Source: Enterobacteriaceae bacterium UBA5654 (GTDB taxonomy: Bacteria; Pseudomonadota; Gammaproteobacteria; Enterobacterales; Enterobacteriaceae). Taken from it: a DNA stretch of 64,000 nucleotides. Every line of letters starts with the position of its first letter. The first letter of the stretch is position 1. Below are positions 1 to 7,790 of the stretch, one piece after another. A model generated the notes under the pieces. It was not told the origin of the DNA and made no database searches. It was given only the letters and a program-made list of their open reading frames with translations. Where the stretch lies: NCBI GenBank assembly GCA_002421005.1, contig DIJC01000003.1, positions 73,638 through 137,637 of the forward strand, given 5' to 3'. The position numbers and the translations under genes are program-made.

Positions 1-1624
1 CGGTAACGACGCTCGTGTGAAAATGCTGCGCGGCGTAAACGTACTGGCAGATGCAGTGAAAGTTACCCTCGGCCCGAAAGGCCGTAACGTGGTTCTGGAT
101 AAATCTTTCGGTGCACCGACCATCACTAAAGATGGCGTTTCCGTAGCACGTGAAATCGAACTGGAAGACAAGTTCGAAAACATGGGTGCGCAGATGGTGA
201 AAGAAGTGGCCTCTAAAGCGAACGACGCTGCGGGCGACGGCACCACCACCGCAACCGTGCTGGCTCAGTCCATCATCACTGAAGGTCTGAAAGCCGTTGC
301 TGCGGGCATGAACCCGATGGATCTGAAACGCGGTATCGACAAAGCTGTTCAGGCTGCGGTTGAAGAACTGAAAGCGCTGTCCGTACCCTGCTCCGACTCC
401 AAAGCTATCGCGCAGGTGGGGACTATCTCCGCTAACTCCGACGAAACCGTAGGTAAACTGATCGCCGAAGCGATGGATAAAGTCGGTAAAGAAGGCGTGA
501 TTACCGTTGAAGACGGCACCGGTTTGCAGGACGAACTGGACGTGGTTGAAGGTATGCAGTTCGACCGTGGCTACCTGTCTCCTTACTTCATCAACAAGCC
601 GGAAACTGGCGCAGTAGAACTGGAAAGCCCGTTCATCCTGCTGGCTGATAAAAAAATCTCTAACATCCGCGAAATGCTGCCGGTTCTCGAAGCCGTCGCA
701 AAAGCTGGCAAACCGCTGCTGATCATCGCTGAAGATGTTGAAGGCGAAGCGCTGGCTACGCTGGTGGTCAACACCATGCGCGGCATCGTGAAAGTGGCTG
801 CGGTGAAAGCACCGGGCTTCGGCGACCGTCGTAAAGCGATGTTGCAGGATATCGCTACGCTGACCGGTGGTACCGTGATCTCTGAAGAAATCGGTATGGA
901 ACTGGAAAAAGCTACCCTGGAAGATCTGGGTCAGGCAAAACGCGTTGTCATCAACAAAGACACCACCACCATCATCGATGGCGTGGGTGAAGAAGCGGCC
1001 ATTCAGGGTCGTGTGACTCAGATCCGCCAGCAGATCGAAGAAGCCACTTCTGATTACGACCGTGAAAAACTGCAGGAGCGCGTAGCGAAACTGGCAGGCG
1101 GCGTTGCGGTAATCAAAGTCGGTGCTGCGACTGAAGTTGAAATGAAAGAGAAAAAAGCACGCGTTGAAGATGCCCTGCACGCTACCCGTGCTGCGGTAGA
1201 AGAAGGCGTGGTTGCTGGCGGTGGCGTTGCGCTGATCCGCGTAGCTTCCAAACTGGGCGAACTGCGTGGTCAGAACGAAGACCAGAACGTGGGTATCAAA
1301 GTTGCGCTGCGCGCAATGGAATCCCCGCTGCGTCAGATCGTGCTGAACTGCGGTGAAGAGCCGTCAGTAGTCGCTAACACTGTGAAAGCTGGCGACGGTA
1401 ACTACGGTTACAACGCAGCGACCGAAGAATACGGTAACATGATCGACATGGGTATCCTGGACCCAACCAAAGTGACCCGTTCTGCGCTGCAGTACGCGGC
1501 TTCCGTGGCTGGCCTGATGATCACCACCGAGTGCATGGTTACCGACCTGCCGAAAGCTGACGCACCTGACTTAGGTGGCGCTGGCGGTATGGGCGGCATG
1601 GGTGGCATGGGCGGTATGATGTAA
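1..1624 (+). CDS. groL: chaperonin GroEL, 60 kDa subunit (5' end cut by window)
   Basis: Large subunit of the GroEL/GroES chaperonin, a cytoplasmic tetradecamer that folds proteins in an ATP-driven cage. The frame is open from base 2; by comparison with E. coli GroEL (548 aa) only the first eight residues lie outside the window, and the GTG at 17 is an internal Val codon, not a start. The ATP-binding GDGTTTA motif (Asp87 of the family) is at about 234-254. The C-terminus carries the usual flexible GGM repeat tail. groS should lie just upstream, outside the window. A strong hairpin terminator follows the stop. Identification is secure. Confidence 0.99.
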   Translation, partial: GNDARVKMLRGVNVLADAVKVTLGPKGRNVVLDKSFGAPTITKDGVSVAREIELEDKFENMGAQMVKEVASKANDAAGDGTTTATVLAQSIITEGLKAVAAGMNPMDLKRGIDKAVQAAVEELKALSVPCSDSKAIAQVGTISANSDETVGKLIAEAMDKVGKEGVITVEDGTGLQDELDVVEGMQFDRGYLSPYFINKPETGAVELESPFILLADKKISNIREMLPVLEAVAKAGKPLLIIAEDVEGEALATLVVNTMRGIVKVAAVKAPGFGDRRKAMLQDIATLTGGTVISEEIGMELEKATLEDLGQAKRVVINKDTTTIIDGVGEEAAIQGRVTQIRQQIEEATSDYDREKLQERVAKLAGGVAVIKVGAATEVEMKEKKARVEDALHATRAAVEEGVVAGGGVALIRVASKLGELRGQNEDQNVGIKVALRAMESPLRQIVLNCGEEPSVVANTVKAGDGNYGYNAATEEYGNMIDMGILDPTKVTRSALQYAASVAGLMITTECMVTDLPKADAPDLGGAGGMGGMGGMGGMM

Positions 1625-1650
1625 TTGCCCTGCACCTCGCAGAAATGAAT

Positions 1651-1687
1651 AAACCCCCGGTCAGAAATGTCCGGGGGTTTTTCTTTT
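1651..1687 (+). terminator. rho-independent terminator of groL
   Basis: An AAACCCCCGG / CCGGGGGTTT stem with a short loop is followed by a T-rich run (TTTTTCTTTT). It starts 27 bases after the groL stop. Confidence 0.93.
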
Positions 1688-1755
1688 GGTCATCTTTTTA
1701 GTATAAGTTCTAAACACGGACACGTTTGTCCAGCTAAACGATAACGAGGAATAAC

Positions 1756-2109
1756 ATGCGTGGAAAAATCTCAGCAGGGATCGTGGGTGCAGCACTACTG
1801 CTGGCGGGGTGTAGTTCCAGCAATGACCTGACCGCTGGCGGGCAGAGCGTTCGCTTTGTCGAAGAAAAGCCGGGCGCAGAATGCCAACTGGTTGGCACGG
1901 CTAACGGCAAGCAGAGCAACTGGCTCTCTGGTCAGCACGGTGAAGAAGGCGGCTCCATGCGCGGCGCGGCAAATGCGCTGCGTAATCAAGCGGCGGCCAT
2001 GGGCGGCAACGTGATTTATGGTGTCAGCAGCCCGACGCAGGGCATGCTGTCGAGCTTTGTGCCGACCGCCAGCGAGATGCAGGGGCAGGTTTATAAGTGC
2101 CCGAACTGA
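1756..2109 (+). CDS. yjeI: YjeI lipoprotein, DUF4156 family
   Basis: Small predicted lipoprotein of 117 aa with no assigned biochemical role. The N-terminus is a lipoprotein signal peptide with lipobox LLAGC (Cys at residue 19) followed by SSS, which suggests an outer-membrane destination because no Asp follows the Cys. The mature part has the gene's family features: a conserved Cys pair (E-C near residue 43 and the final KCPN) and a central Gly/Ala-rich AAMGGNVIYG segment. ATG start with AACGAGGAATAAC upstream as ribosome site. It sits between groL and yjeJ as in E. coli and is transcribed alone, ending at a hairpin at 2121-2150. Confidence 0.9.
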   Translation: MRGKISAGIVGAALLLAGCSSSNDLTAGGQSVRFVEEKPGAECQLVGTANGKQSNWLSGQHGEEGGSMRGAANALRNQAAAMGGNVIYGVSSPTQGMLSSFVPTASEMQGQVYKCPN

Positions 2110-2118
2110 TGGACTGTA

Positions 2119-2150
2119 CAATGCCCCCGCGAACCGGGGGCATTGTTGTT
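2119..2150. terminator. bidirectional terminator between yjeI and yjeJ
   Basis: Hairpin ATGCCCCCG-CGAAC-CGGGGGCAT lies between two convergent genes and has T-rich sequence on the + side (TGTTGTTTC). It can serve both yjeI and yjeJ. Confidence 0.8.
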
Positions 2151-3011
2151 TCAGGAGGCGTGTTTCTGCTGAACGCTCTGGTGTAGCTGGTAGAGCGCGC
2201 GCATACATTGTTCCTGCGTCAGCGGCTGGGCGTTATTCGCCGCGATAGTTCTGACAAACACCTGGCAGGGTTTATCTTTTAATTTACCCAGGCGGGCGCT
2301 GTAACTTAACAGGCGACGCGAAATGGCCTCGGCGCTTTTGGATTCTGATGTACTGCGGGTTTTCACCACCGTTCCGCAGTGCTGCTGTTTACCCTGCTCG
2401 TCGGTATATTGATAAACCATCGCCAGATAATAATTGAAAAGATCTAATTTCCACTGCGGCTGCTGGTAAGTATCAAATTCGAAGCTGCTGTTATCCAGGC
2501 AGTCAACGTCATAGAGCGGCAGAAAATCGAGCAGCGAAGAGAGGCGCAGCGACAGTTCACGCATTTTGGCGTTATTGATTGCCTGGATAATAGCCTGCAC
2601 GACTAACGCAATCTGTAGCTCATTAATTTCAATATCCAGCGTTTCGCCACCGTGAAGGGTGAATTTGAACAGCAGATTTTCACCGGTATTGTTACTCAGC
2701 TCGATGTTATCAACGCGCTGGGTGGCGTCAGCATTGCGCAGTTCTTCTTCAGCGATCGTCGGAATGTTGGTATGCATTTTTTTGACGACAAGATTACGGG
2801 CATTGTTCAGCGCAAGGCATTGTTCTTCAGCAAGTTGGGCGTGCTGCCATAGCCGGTGTTCCAGCGCGATAAGCAGATCTCTGAGTACCAGCGCGGGTAA
2901 AAAGAGCAGCGTTTCTTTATTTCGCGGCTGCTTTATTTTTAGCGCCAGTGCCACAAAATCATCACCCTTACGAATGATTCCGGTGTTAATTCCCTTAATA
3001 GTCATTGCCAT
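2151..3011 (-). CDS. yjeJ: YjeJ family protein, unknown function
   Basis: Cytoplasmic protein of 286 aa, close in length and sequence to E. coli YjeJ (289 aa); no function is established for the family. It starts MAMTIKGINTGIIRKGDDF and ends in a conserved RTIAANNAQPLTQEQC stretch. No signal peptide or membrane segment is visible. The ATG at 3011 is preceded by GGGAGA six bases upstream, which favours it over the second Met two codons later. It is convergent with yjeI. The upstream gap to epmB (3012-3195) is AT-rich and contains its promoter, but I could not fix the boxes. Confidence 0.9.
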   Translation of the reverse strand: MAMTIKGINTGIIRKGDDFVALALKIKQPRNKETLLFLPALVLRDLLIALEHRLWQHAQLAEEQCLALNNARNLVVKKMHTNIPTIAEEELRNADATQRVDNIELSNNTGENLLFKFTLHGGETLDIEINELQIALVVQAIIQAINNAKMRELSLRLSSLLDFLPLYDVDCLDNSSFEFDTYQQPQWKLDLFNYYLAMVYQYTDEQGKQQHCGTVVKTRSTSESKSAEAISRRLLSYSARLGKLKDKPCQVFVRTIAANNAQPLTQEQCMRALYQLHQSVQQKHAS

Positions 3012-3195
3012 TGCGGTTCTCCCTAACCATTTATAATAAAACAGTTAAAAGTGATTAATAAAGAATTTATATATAAGGACAGCATTATGCGTCCGTCATT
3101 TTAAATCAATGCATTAAGAATACAACGCCCAATTTATTACGCCTGGCTGTATCAGTCAGGCGTAATAATTTATTTAATGAATGTATATGAGTTTA

Positions 3196-4224
3196 TTATT
3201 TTTGACGCAAATGTAAATCAATCGGTGTTTTACTTGGCTCACCGCCAATTTCGCGCGCCAGTTTTGGCACCATATAACCGGAAATAAGCGTTAGCAGCTC
3301 GCGCATTATCGTTCGCGCTTCATCATCGCTGACCATAAAATGCGCCGCGCCCTGGACTTTATCCAGCACGTGCAGATAGTAAGGCATCACCCCGGCATCA
3401 AAGAGCGCGTTGCTCAGCGCCGCCAGCGTTTTAGCGTTATCATTCACGCCGCGCAGGAGTACGCTCTGATTGAGCAGCGTCACGCCTGCCTGGCGCAGTT
3501 TCGTCATGGCATGACGAAACGCAGTGTCGATCTCTCTCGCATGGTTAATATGATTCACCAGCAAAATTTGTAGCGGCGAACTGGCGAAGCGCGCTGCCAG
3601 CGTATCGGTGATGCGCGCGGGGATAACAACCGGCAGGCGGCTGTGAATGCGCAGGCGTTTAATGTGCGGAATGGCTTCCAGCCCGGCGAGCAGCCAGTCC
3701 AGCTCATGATCTTTCGCCATCAGCGGATCGCCGCCGGAAAAGATAATTTCATCCAGTTCCGGGTGGGCAGCAATATAGTCAAGCGCGTTCTGCCAGTTAC
3801 GTTTATTGCCCTGGTTATCGGCATACGGGAAGTGGCGGCGGAAGCAGTAGCGGCAGTTTACCGCGCAGCCACCCTTCACCAGCAGCAGGGCGCGATTCTG
3901 GTACTTATGCAGTAAACCGGGGACCACGCTGTGCTGTTCATCGAGCGGATCGGTGCTAAAACCCGGCGTGATGATAAATTCATCGGGTGTAGTAACGACC
4001 TGACGCAGCAGCGGATCGTGCGGGTTTCCTTTCTCCATCCGCGCGGCAAACGCACGGGGAACGCGCAGGGCAAACAGACGTTTTGCATCAATGCCTGCGA
4101 GCAGGGCGGCATCTGCGTCTACATTTAGAAGACGCAGGAGTTCAGAGGGATCGGTAATAACATCGGCAAGTTGCGTTAACCAATCTTCTCTGGACGGGGT
4201 ATTTAGGGTTACAATATGCGCCAT
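3196..4224 (-). CDS. epmB: EF-P (R)-beta-lysine aminomutase EpmB
   Basis: Radical-SAM, PLP-dependent lysine 2,3-aminomutase homologue that converts (S)-alpha-lysine to (R)-beta-lysine, the donor that EpmA attaches to Lys34 of elongation factor P. The 342-aa protein carries the radical-SAM signature CAVNCRYC (CX3CX2C) at about residues 118-125 and the IIFSGGDPL SAM-binding segment. It is divergent from efp with only 40 bases between the two start codons, so the enzyme and its target share a promoter region. The modification partner EpmA is encoded at 10606-11583. Also called YjeK. Confidence 0.97.
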   Translation of the reverse strand: MAHIVTLNTPSREDWLTQLADVITDPSELLRLLNVDADAALLAGIDAKRLFALRVPRAFAARMEKGNPHDPLLRQVVTTPDEFIITPGFSTDPLDEQHSVVPGLLHKYQNRALLLVKGGCAVNCRYCFRRHFPYADNQGNKRNWQNALDYIAAHPELDEIIFSGGDPLMAKDHELDWLLAGLEAIPHIKRLRIHSRLPVVIPARITDTLAARFASSPLQILLVNHINHAREIDTAFRHAMTKLRQAGVTLLNQSVLLRGVNDNAKTLAALSNALFDAGVMPYYLHVLDKVQGAAHFMVSDDEARTIMRELLTLISGYMVPKLAREIGGEPSKTPIDLHLRQK

Positions 4225-4264
4225 TTTGTGGCTTAGCTACCATTTAACAATTTCAGAGGGCCTT

Positions 4265-4831
4265 ATGGCAACGTACTATAGCAACGATTTTCGTGCTGGT
4301 CTTAAAATCATGTTGGACGGCGAACCTTACGCGGTTGAATCCAGTGAATTCGTGAAACCCGGCAAAGGCCAGGCATTCGCACGCGTTAAGCTGCGCCGCC
4401 TGCTGACCGGCTCCCGCCTGGAAAAAACCTTTAAATCGACCGACTCCGCTGAAGGCGCAGACGTTGTAGATATGAACCTGACTTACCTGTACAACGACGG
4501 TGAGTTCTGGCACTTCATGAACAACGAAACGTTTGAACAGCTTTCCGCTGACGCAAAAGCAATCGGCGACAGCGAAAAATGGCTGCTGGACCAGGCTGAA
4601 TGCATCGTGACCCTGTGGAATGGTCAGCCGATCTCCGTGACTCCGCCGAACTTCGTTGAACTGGAAATCGTTGATACCGATCCAGGTCTGAAAGGCGACA
4701 CCGCAGGCACCGGCGGCAAACCTGCCACCCTGTCTACCGGTGCAGTGGTTAAAGTGCCGCTGTTCGTCCAGGTCGGTGAAGTGATCAAAGTTGATACCCG
4801 TTCCGGCGAATACGTTTCTCGCGTAAAATAA
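4265..4831 (+). CDS. efp: translation elongation factor P
   Basis: EF-P (188 aa) binds between the ribosomal P and E sites and relieves stalling at polyproline stretches. The start is the ATG of MATYYSNDF at 4265, which gives the standard family length; an upstream in-frame extension to 4091 lies inside epmB on the opposite strand and is rejected. The modified Lys34 sits in the KPGKGQA loop. KOW, OB and C-terminal S1-like domains run the whole length, and the end GEYVSRVK matches E. coli. A perfect inverted repeat follows ten bases after the stop. Confidence 0.99.
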   Translation: MATYYSNDFRAGLKIMLDGEPYAVESSEFVKPGKGQAFARVKLRRLLTGSRLEKTFKSTDSAEGADVVDMNLTYLYNDGEFWHFMNNETFEQLSADAKAIGDSEKWLLDQAECIVTLWNGQPISVTPPNFVELEIVDTDPGLKGDTAGTGGKPATLSTGAVVKVPLFVQVGEVIKVDTRSGEYVSRVK

Positions 4832-4840
4832 TGCCGCTGA

Positions 4841-4862
4841 AGCCCGCCAGCGCTGGCGGGCT
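4841..4862. terminator. perfect 22-bp palindrome after efp, probable terminator hairpin
   Basis: AGCCCGCCAGC is followed immediately by its exact reverse complement, giving an 11-bp-arm palindrome. No clear T run follows on the + strand (AAACCTCT), so it may be a weak terminator or an mRNA 3'-end stabiliser. Confidence 0.55.
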
Positions 4863-5011
4863 AAACCTCTGGCGCAGCACCTGATTGCGCCTTATACCGC
4901 TTCGCTTCTTCACATACTCCTAAAAATTCTTCCGCCGCCGCCATTTTCCAGGATTTTGTCTATGCTTAAGTTGCTATACACAAATAACACTGGTGAATAA
5001 AGGAAGAACTT

Positions 5012-5158
5012 ATGATTAAGAAAACAATTGCTGCGATCTTTTCAGTGCTGGTGCTTTCTTCAGTATTAACCGCCTGTAACACCACCCGTGGGGTAGGCGA
5101 AGACATTTCTGACGGCGGCAGCGCGATCTCTGGCGCAGCAACCAAAGCTCAGCAGTAA
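5012..5158 (+). CDS. ecnB: entericidin B lipoprotein
   Basis: A 48-aa lipoprotein. The ATG at 5012 is preceded by AAGGAAG, and the sequence begins MIKKTIAAIFSVLVLSS with lipobox LTAC (Cys22), then NTTRGVGEDISDGGSAIS, the entericidin family core. In E. coli, EcnB is described as a bacteriolytic lipoprotein induced by RpoS in stationary phase and EcnA as its antidote. A sigma-S-like -10 (CTATACA, 4974-4980) lies 32 bases upstream of the start. No ecnA reading frame is present between efp and this gene. The regulator-like ecnR follows on the opposite strand. Confidence 0.92.
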   Translation: MIKKTIAAIFSVLVLSSVLTACNTTRGVGEDISDGGSAISGAATKAQQ

Positions 5159-5205
5159 GATATTCAGCGCTTAACGCCATACGGTACGGCTTTACGGTCG
5201 TACCG

Positions 5206-5811
5206 TTATGACGTCTGCGCGGTGATGCGCTCGCCGGAGGAGAGAAAAGGTGAGAATCGATTATCCATCCTCAGCTTCAGGCGAATATTCCGCTTATAGG
5301 TGTACACCGTTTTCCCGCTAATGCTCAGCATTCTGGCAATCAATGGATTGCTCATCCCTTCCAGCCATAAAGACAGCACTTTCTCTTCCTGACGCGTCAG
5401 CAGCGGGCTTATCGTATGGGTATAGTTAAGCCACGGGCGTGAATTTAAGGCATTCTCAATCATATTGGTAATATGCTGGAGCTGGGTTTTTTTGGACAGC
5501 GTCACCAGCACCGCTTCATGATGGGTGTAGTTACGCATTGGCCGGTACTGAAGCAAAATAACCTGACTGCGTTGTCCACAGGCGGCAAATATGGCCGCAA
5601 TCAAATTTGCCTGCGTAGGATCGTCCTGAAAACCGCTGAAATCAGCGATGACCAGACTGGGCTGCCAGTGTTCAATATGCTCTTTGGCTAAAAAAAGACT
5701 ATTAAGACTGGTCACCATCACCGGGGAGGTAAAATGGTCGCTGCGGGCAAGCCATGTCTCAAGACCGTGACGACTAAACTGGCAGCGGTCAATTATCAGG
5801 ATTTTATACAT
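5206..5811 (-). CDS. ecnR: LuxR-type transcriptional regulator, EcnR-like
   Basis: A 201-aa DNA-binding protein with a pseudo-receiver-like N-terminal half (starts MYKILIIDRCQFSRHG) and a C-terminal GerE/LuxR helix-turn-helix at about residues 140-190 (LLTRQEEKVLSLWLEGMSN, then ISGKTVYTYKRNIRLKL). The N-terminal half resembles response regulators, but the aspartate-rich phosphorylation pocket is not intact, as in RcsA/BglJ-type regulators. The position next to ecnB on the opposite strand matches ecnR of Citrobacter freundii; E. coli K-12 lacks it here. The effector and targets are not shown by the sequence; control of ecnB is an inference from context. Confidence 0.8.
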   Translation of the reverse strand: MYKILIIDRCQFSRHGLETWLARSDHFTSPVMVTSLNSLFLAKEHIEHWQPSLVIADFSGFQDDPTQANLIAAIFAACGQRSQVILLQYRPMRNYTHHEAVLVTLSKKTQLQHITNMIENALNSRPWLNYTHTISPLLTRQEEKVLSLWLEGMSNPLIARMLSISGKTVYTYKRNIRLKLRMDNRFSPFLSSGERITAQTS

Positions 5812-5994
5812 ACGGTTTTCATAATTAATGGAGAGCGAGACAGTCGCCCTTCAACGGCAATAACATCATAATGAAGCCTGGCTTAAGATGAAGCTGAGAT
5901 TTGCGCTGATAAATAGAGCTATTTCTAAGAATAAAACTTAAGCGAAATTATTGAGTTTTCATTTGTACTGGCTAAAATATATTTTCAACTGGCC

Positions 5995-6047
5995 TTGCGG
6001 GACGACCCGTAAGCGCATCTCACAATGGGGACGGCCCCGCACTGGAG
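5995..6047 (+). promoter_or_regulatory. guanidine-II (mini-ykkC) riboswitch upstream of gdx
   Basis: Two short hairpins each close on an ACGR tetraloop, the hallmark of this class: TTGCGGG-ACGA-CCCGTAA (5995-6012) and GGGG-ACGG-CCCC (6027-6038), separated by 14 bases. The second hairpin ends six bases before the GGAG ribosome site (6044-6047) of gdx. In this class guanidinium binding to the two loops frees the ribosome site and switches translation on. The downstream gene is the guanidinium exporter, so ligand and gene agree. Confidence 0.9.
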
Positions 6048-6053
6048 CCTTAT

Positions 6054-6371
6054 ATGTCCTGGTTAATTCTTGTTATTGCAGGTCTTCTTGAAGTGGTCTG
6101 GGCCATTGGCCTGAAATATACCCACGGCTTTAGCCGCCTGACCCCAAGCATTATCACCCTTACGGCGATGGCATTTAGCTTTGCGTTACTGGCATGGGCG
6201 ATGAAAACGCTGCCCGTCGGTACTGCGTATGCGGTATGGACCGGGATTGGCGCGGTCGGTGCCGCGATTACGGGGATCGTGCTTTTTGGCGAATCGGCCA
6301 ACCCGGCGCGGATCGTCAGTCTGCTGCTGATCGTTGCCGGTATTATTGGCCTGAAACTCAGCACTCATTAA
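6054..6371 (+). CDS. gdx: guanidinium exporter Gdx (SugE, small multidrug resistance family)
   Basis: A four-helix inner-membrane protein of 105 aa, working as a dual-topology dimer that exchanges guanidinium for protons. It begins MSWLILVIAGLLEVVWAIGLKY with the essential Glu13 in the first helix; the WTGIGAVGAAITGI segment and the C-terminal LLLIVAGIIGLKLSTH helix are typical of the Gdx branch. A guanidine-II riboswitch immediately upstream supports this assignment over a quaternary-ammonium exporter. The stop overlaps the stop of the convergent blc by two bases. Confidence 0.96.
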   Translation: MSWLILVIAGLLEVVWAIGLKYTHGFSRLTPSIITLTAMAFSFALLAWAMKTLPVGTAYAVWTGIGAVGAAITGIVLFGESANPARIVSLLLIVAGIIGLKLSTH

Positions 6372-6907
6372 TGCGGCTGATCGACCCAGATGAGCTTCTC
6401 AACCGCAAAGCCCTGCCGGGTCGCGGTGTCCAGCATCTGCTGTTTCATTTCTTTCGAAATGGTTGGCGTGCGGGAAAGTATCCACAAATAGTCGCGATCC
6501 GGCCCGCAAACCAGCGCGTGTTTATATTCTTTATCCAGCGCAATGATGTTATATCCGCCATAGAAGGGACCGAAGAAAGAGACCTTCAGCGCGGCCCGGC
6601 TCGGATCGCCGGTGAAATACGCTTTGCCGACCGACTGCTGCCACATGCCGCGATCCGGGTTATAACCCCGGTTGATGACCCGCAGGCCGCCGTCATCGCG
6701 CAGGCTGTACGTCGCGGTGACACGTTCCAGTCCACGCTCAAAACGGTGATCGAAACGGGCAATTTCATACCACGTTCCCAGATAGCGCTGGGTATTGAAA
6801 TTATTAATGACGGTTACGCCGGGAGGAGGCGTGGGGGTACTACAGGCGACCAGCAAAAACGCAGCGGCAGCGGTAGCAACAAACGGCAGCAGACGCAGGG
6901 TACGCAT
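6368..6907 (-). CDS. blc: outer membrane lipocalin Blc
   Basis: Bacterial lipocalin of 179 aa, an outer-membrane lipoprotein that binds fatty acids and lysophospholipids and is induced in stationary phase in E. coli. The start at 6907 gives MRTLRLLPFV followed by a hydrophobic stretch and lipobox LVAC; the longer in-frame extension to 7081 would bury this signal and is rejected. The lipocalin GxW motif is LGTWYEIARFDHRFERG at about residues 43-59. The C-terminus ENDs in the LIWVDQPH helix region. It is tail-to-tail with gdx and faces the end of the frd operon, where many relatives carry ampC. Confidence 0.95.
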   Translation of the reverse strand: MRTLRLLPFVATAAAAFLLVACSTPTPPPGVTVINNFNTQRYLGTWYEIARFDHRFERGLERVTATYSLRDDGGLRVINRGYNPDRGMWQQSVGKAYFTGDPSRAALKVSFFGPFYGGYNIIALDKEYKHALVCGPDRDYLWILSRTPTISKEMKQQMLDTATRQGFAVEKLIWVDQPH

Positions 6908-6971
6908 GGTATTTTCCTTGCAGGTTTTTAAGCTAAGTGTAGAACCCGCCGGGAAAATTGCCGTACCGTAA

Positions 6972-7008
6972 TAAAAAAATAGCCCTGCCACGCGCAGGCG
7001 GCAGGGCT
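6972..7008 (-). terminator. terminator of the frdABCD operon
   Basis: On the minus strand, six bases after the frdD stop, AGCCCTGCC pairs with GGCAGGGCT and is followed by ATTTTTTTAT. In E. coli the equivalent hairpin doubles as the ampC attenuator, but here no ampC follows. Confidence 0.9.
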
Positions 7009-7014
7009 GATGGA

Positions 7015-7374
7015 TTACAGGAAAATGACGCCGACCAGCGCGACGACGGATAAGATCGCCGCCAGGCCGTAAAAGACCCATTTTCCGTTAGGGACGTGGA
7101 TTTTCAGATCGTGCATCATGTGATGAATACGGTGCAGACCACACCACAGCGGCAGGACGATCATCAGGAAAATAAACGCGCGGCCAATCAGACTTTGGGC
7201 AAAGCCCAGCACGCGGCTGTAGCTGAGTGCATCATCGGGATAGAAACCGAGCGGCAGCATCAGGCCCACCAGCAGGATCATCACTGGTGCAACAACCGCG
7301 CACCACATACCGCCTGCGCCAAACAGTCCCCAGAATACCGGTTCGTCAGAGCGTTTTGGACTGGAATGAATCAC
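7015..7374 (-). CDS. frdD: fumarate reductase membrane anchor subunit D
   Basis: A 119-aa integral membrane anchor with three transmembrane helices that, with FrdC, holds the FrdAB catalytic dimer on the cytoplasmic face of the inner membrane and binds menaquinol. It starts MIHSSPKRSDEPVFWGLFGAGGMW, and the GLHRIHHMMHDLKIHVP loop is the family signature. Last gene of the frdABCD operon, ten bases after frdC. Length equals E. coli FrdD. Confidence 0.98.
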   Translation of the reverse strand: MIHSSPKRSDEPVFWGLFGAGGMWCAVVAPVMILLVGLMLPLGFYPDDALSYSRVLGFAQSLIGRAFIFLMIVLPLWCGLHRIHHMMHDLKIHVPNGKWVFYGLAAILSVVALVGVIFL

Positions 7375-7384
7375 GGGAGTCTCC

Positions 7385-7780
7385 TTACCAGAACAGGGCT
7401 ACAAATAAAATCACCACGGTGACGATTGCCGTCACCACCCACAGCCCCGTAATCACCGGACCGGACCCCAGCTTTTCATCTTTAACGATGACAGTGGCCG
7501 CTTTAGGTGCCAGCTCAAACCAGGTTTTGGTATGCAGCAGCGCCGCCGCCAGGGCAATCAGGTTGAGGATCAACACCACCGGATTTTGCAGGAACCCGAC
7601 AAAGCCTGCCCAGCTTTCCGGGCCGTGTTTCAGCGCGAACAGGCCGAAAATAAGCTCAATGCTGAACCACACCGCCATGATCGCCGTACCTTCACGCAGC
7701 ATGTAGAAGCGATAAAACGGCAGGCTTTTCCACCAGCTCGTCGGCATGGGCCGAACGTAGGGTTTGCGTTTAGTCGTCAT
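7385..7780 (-). CDS. frdC: fumarate reductase membrane anchor subunit C
   Basis: A 131-aa membrane anchor with three transmembrane helices, partner of FrdD in quinol binding. It opens MTTKRKPYVRPMPTSWWKSLPFYRFYMLREGTA-like sequence; the Glu in MLREGT is the Glu29 implicated in quinone chemistry in E. coli. The gene starts ten bases after frdB in the same operon. Length equals E. coli FrdC. Confidence 0.98.
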   Translation of the reverse strand: MTTKRKPYVRPMPTSWWKSLPFYRFYMLREGTAIMAVWFSIELIFGLFALKHGPESWAGFVGFLQNPVVLILNLIALAAALLHTKTWFELAPKAATVIVKDEKLGSGPVITGLWVVTAIVTVVILFVALFW

Positions 7781-7790
7781 AATGCACTCC

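Noticed and set aside
1408..1635. Pro-rich open frame opposite the end of groL
   Set aside because: The PMPPMPP repeat is the reverse strand of the GroEL GGM tail.
6194..6931. 245-codon + strand frame across gdx and blc
   Set aside because: It reads out of frame through gdx and antisense through blc, both of which are recognisable genes.
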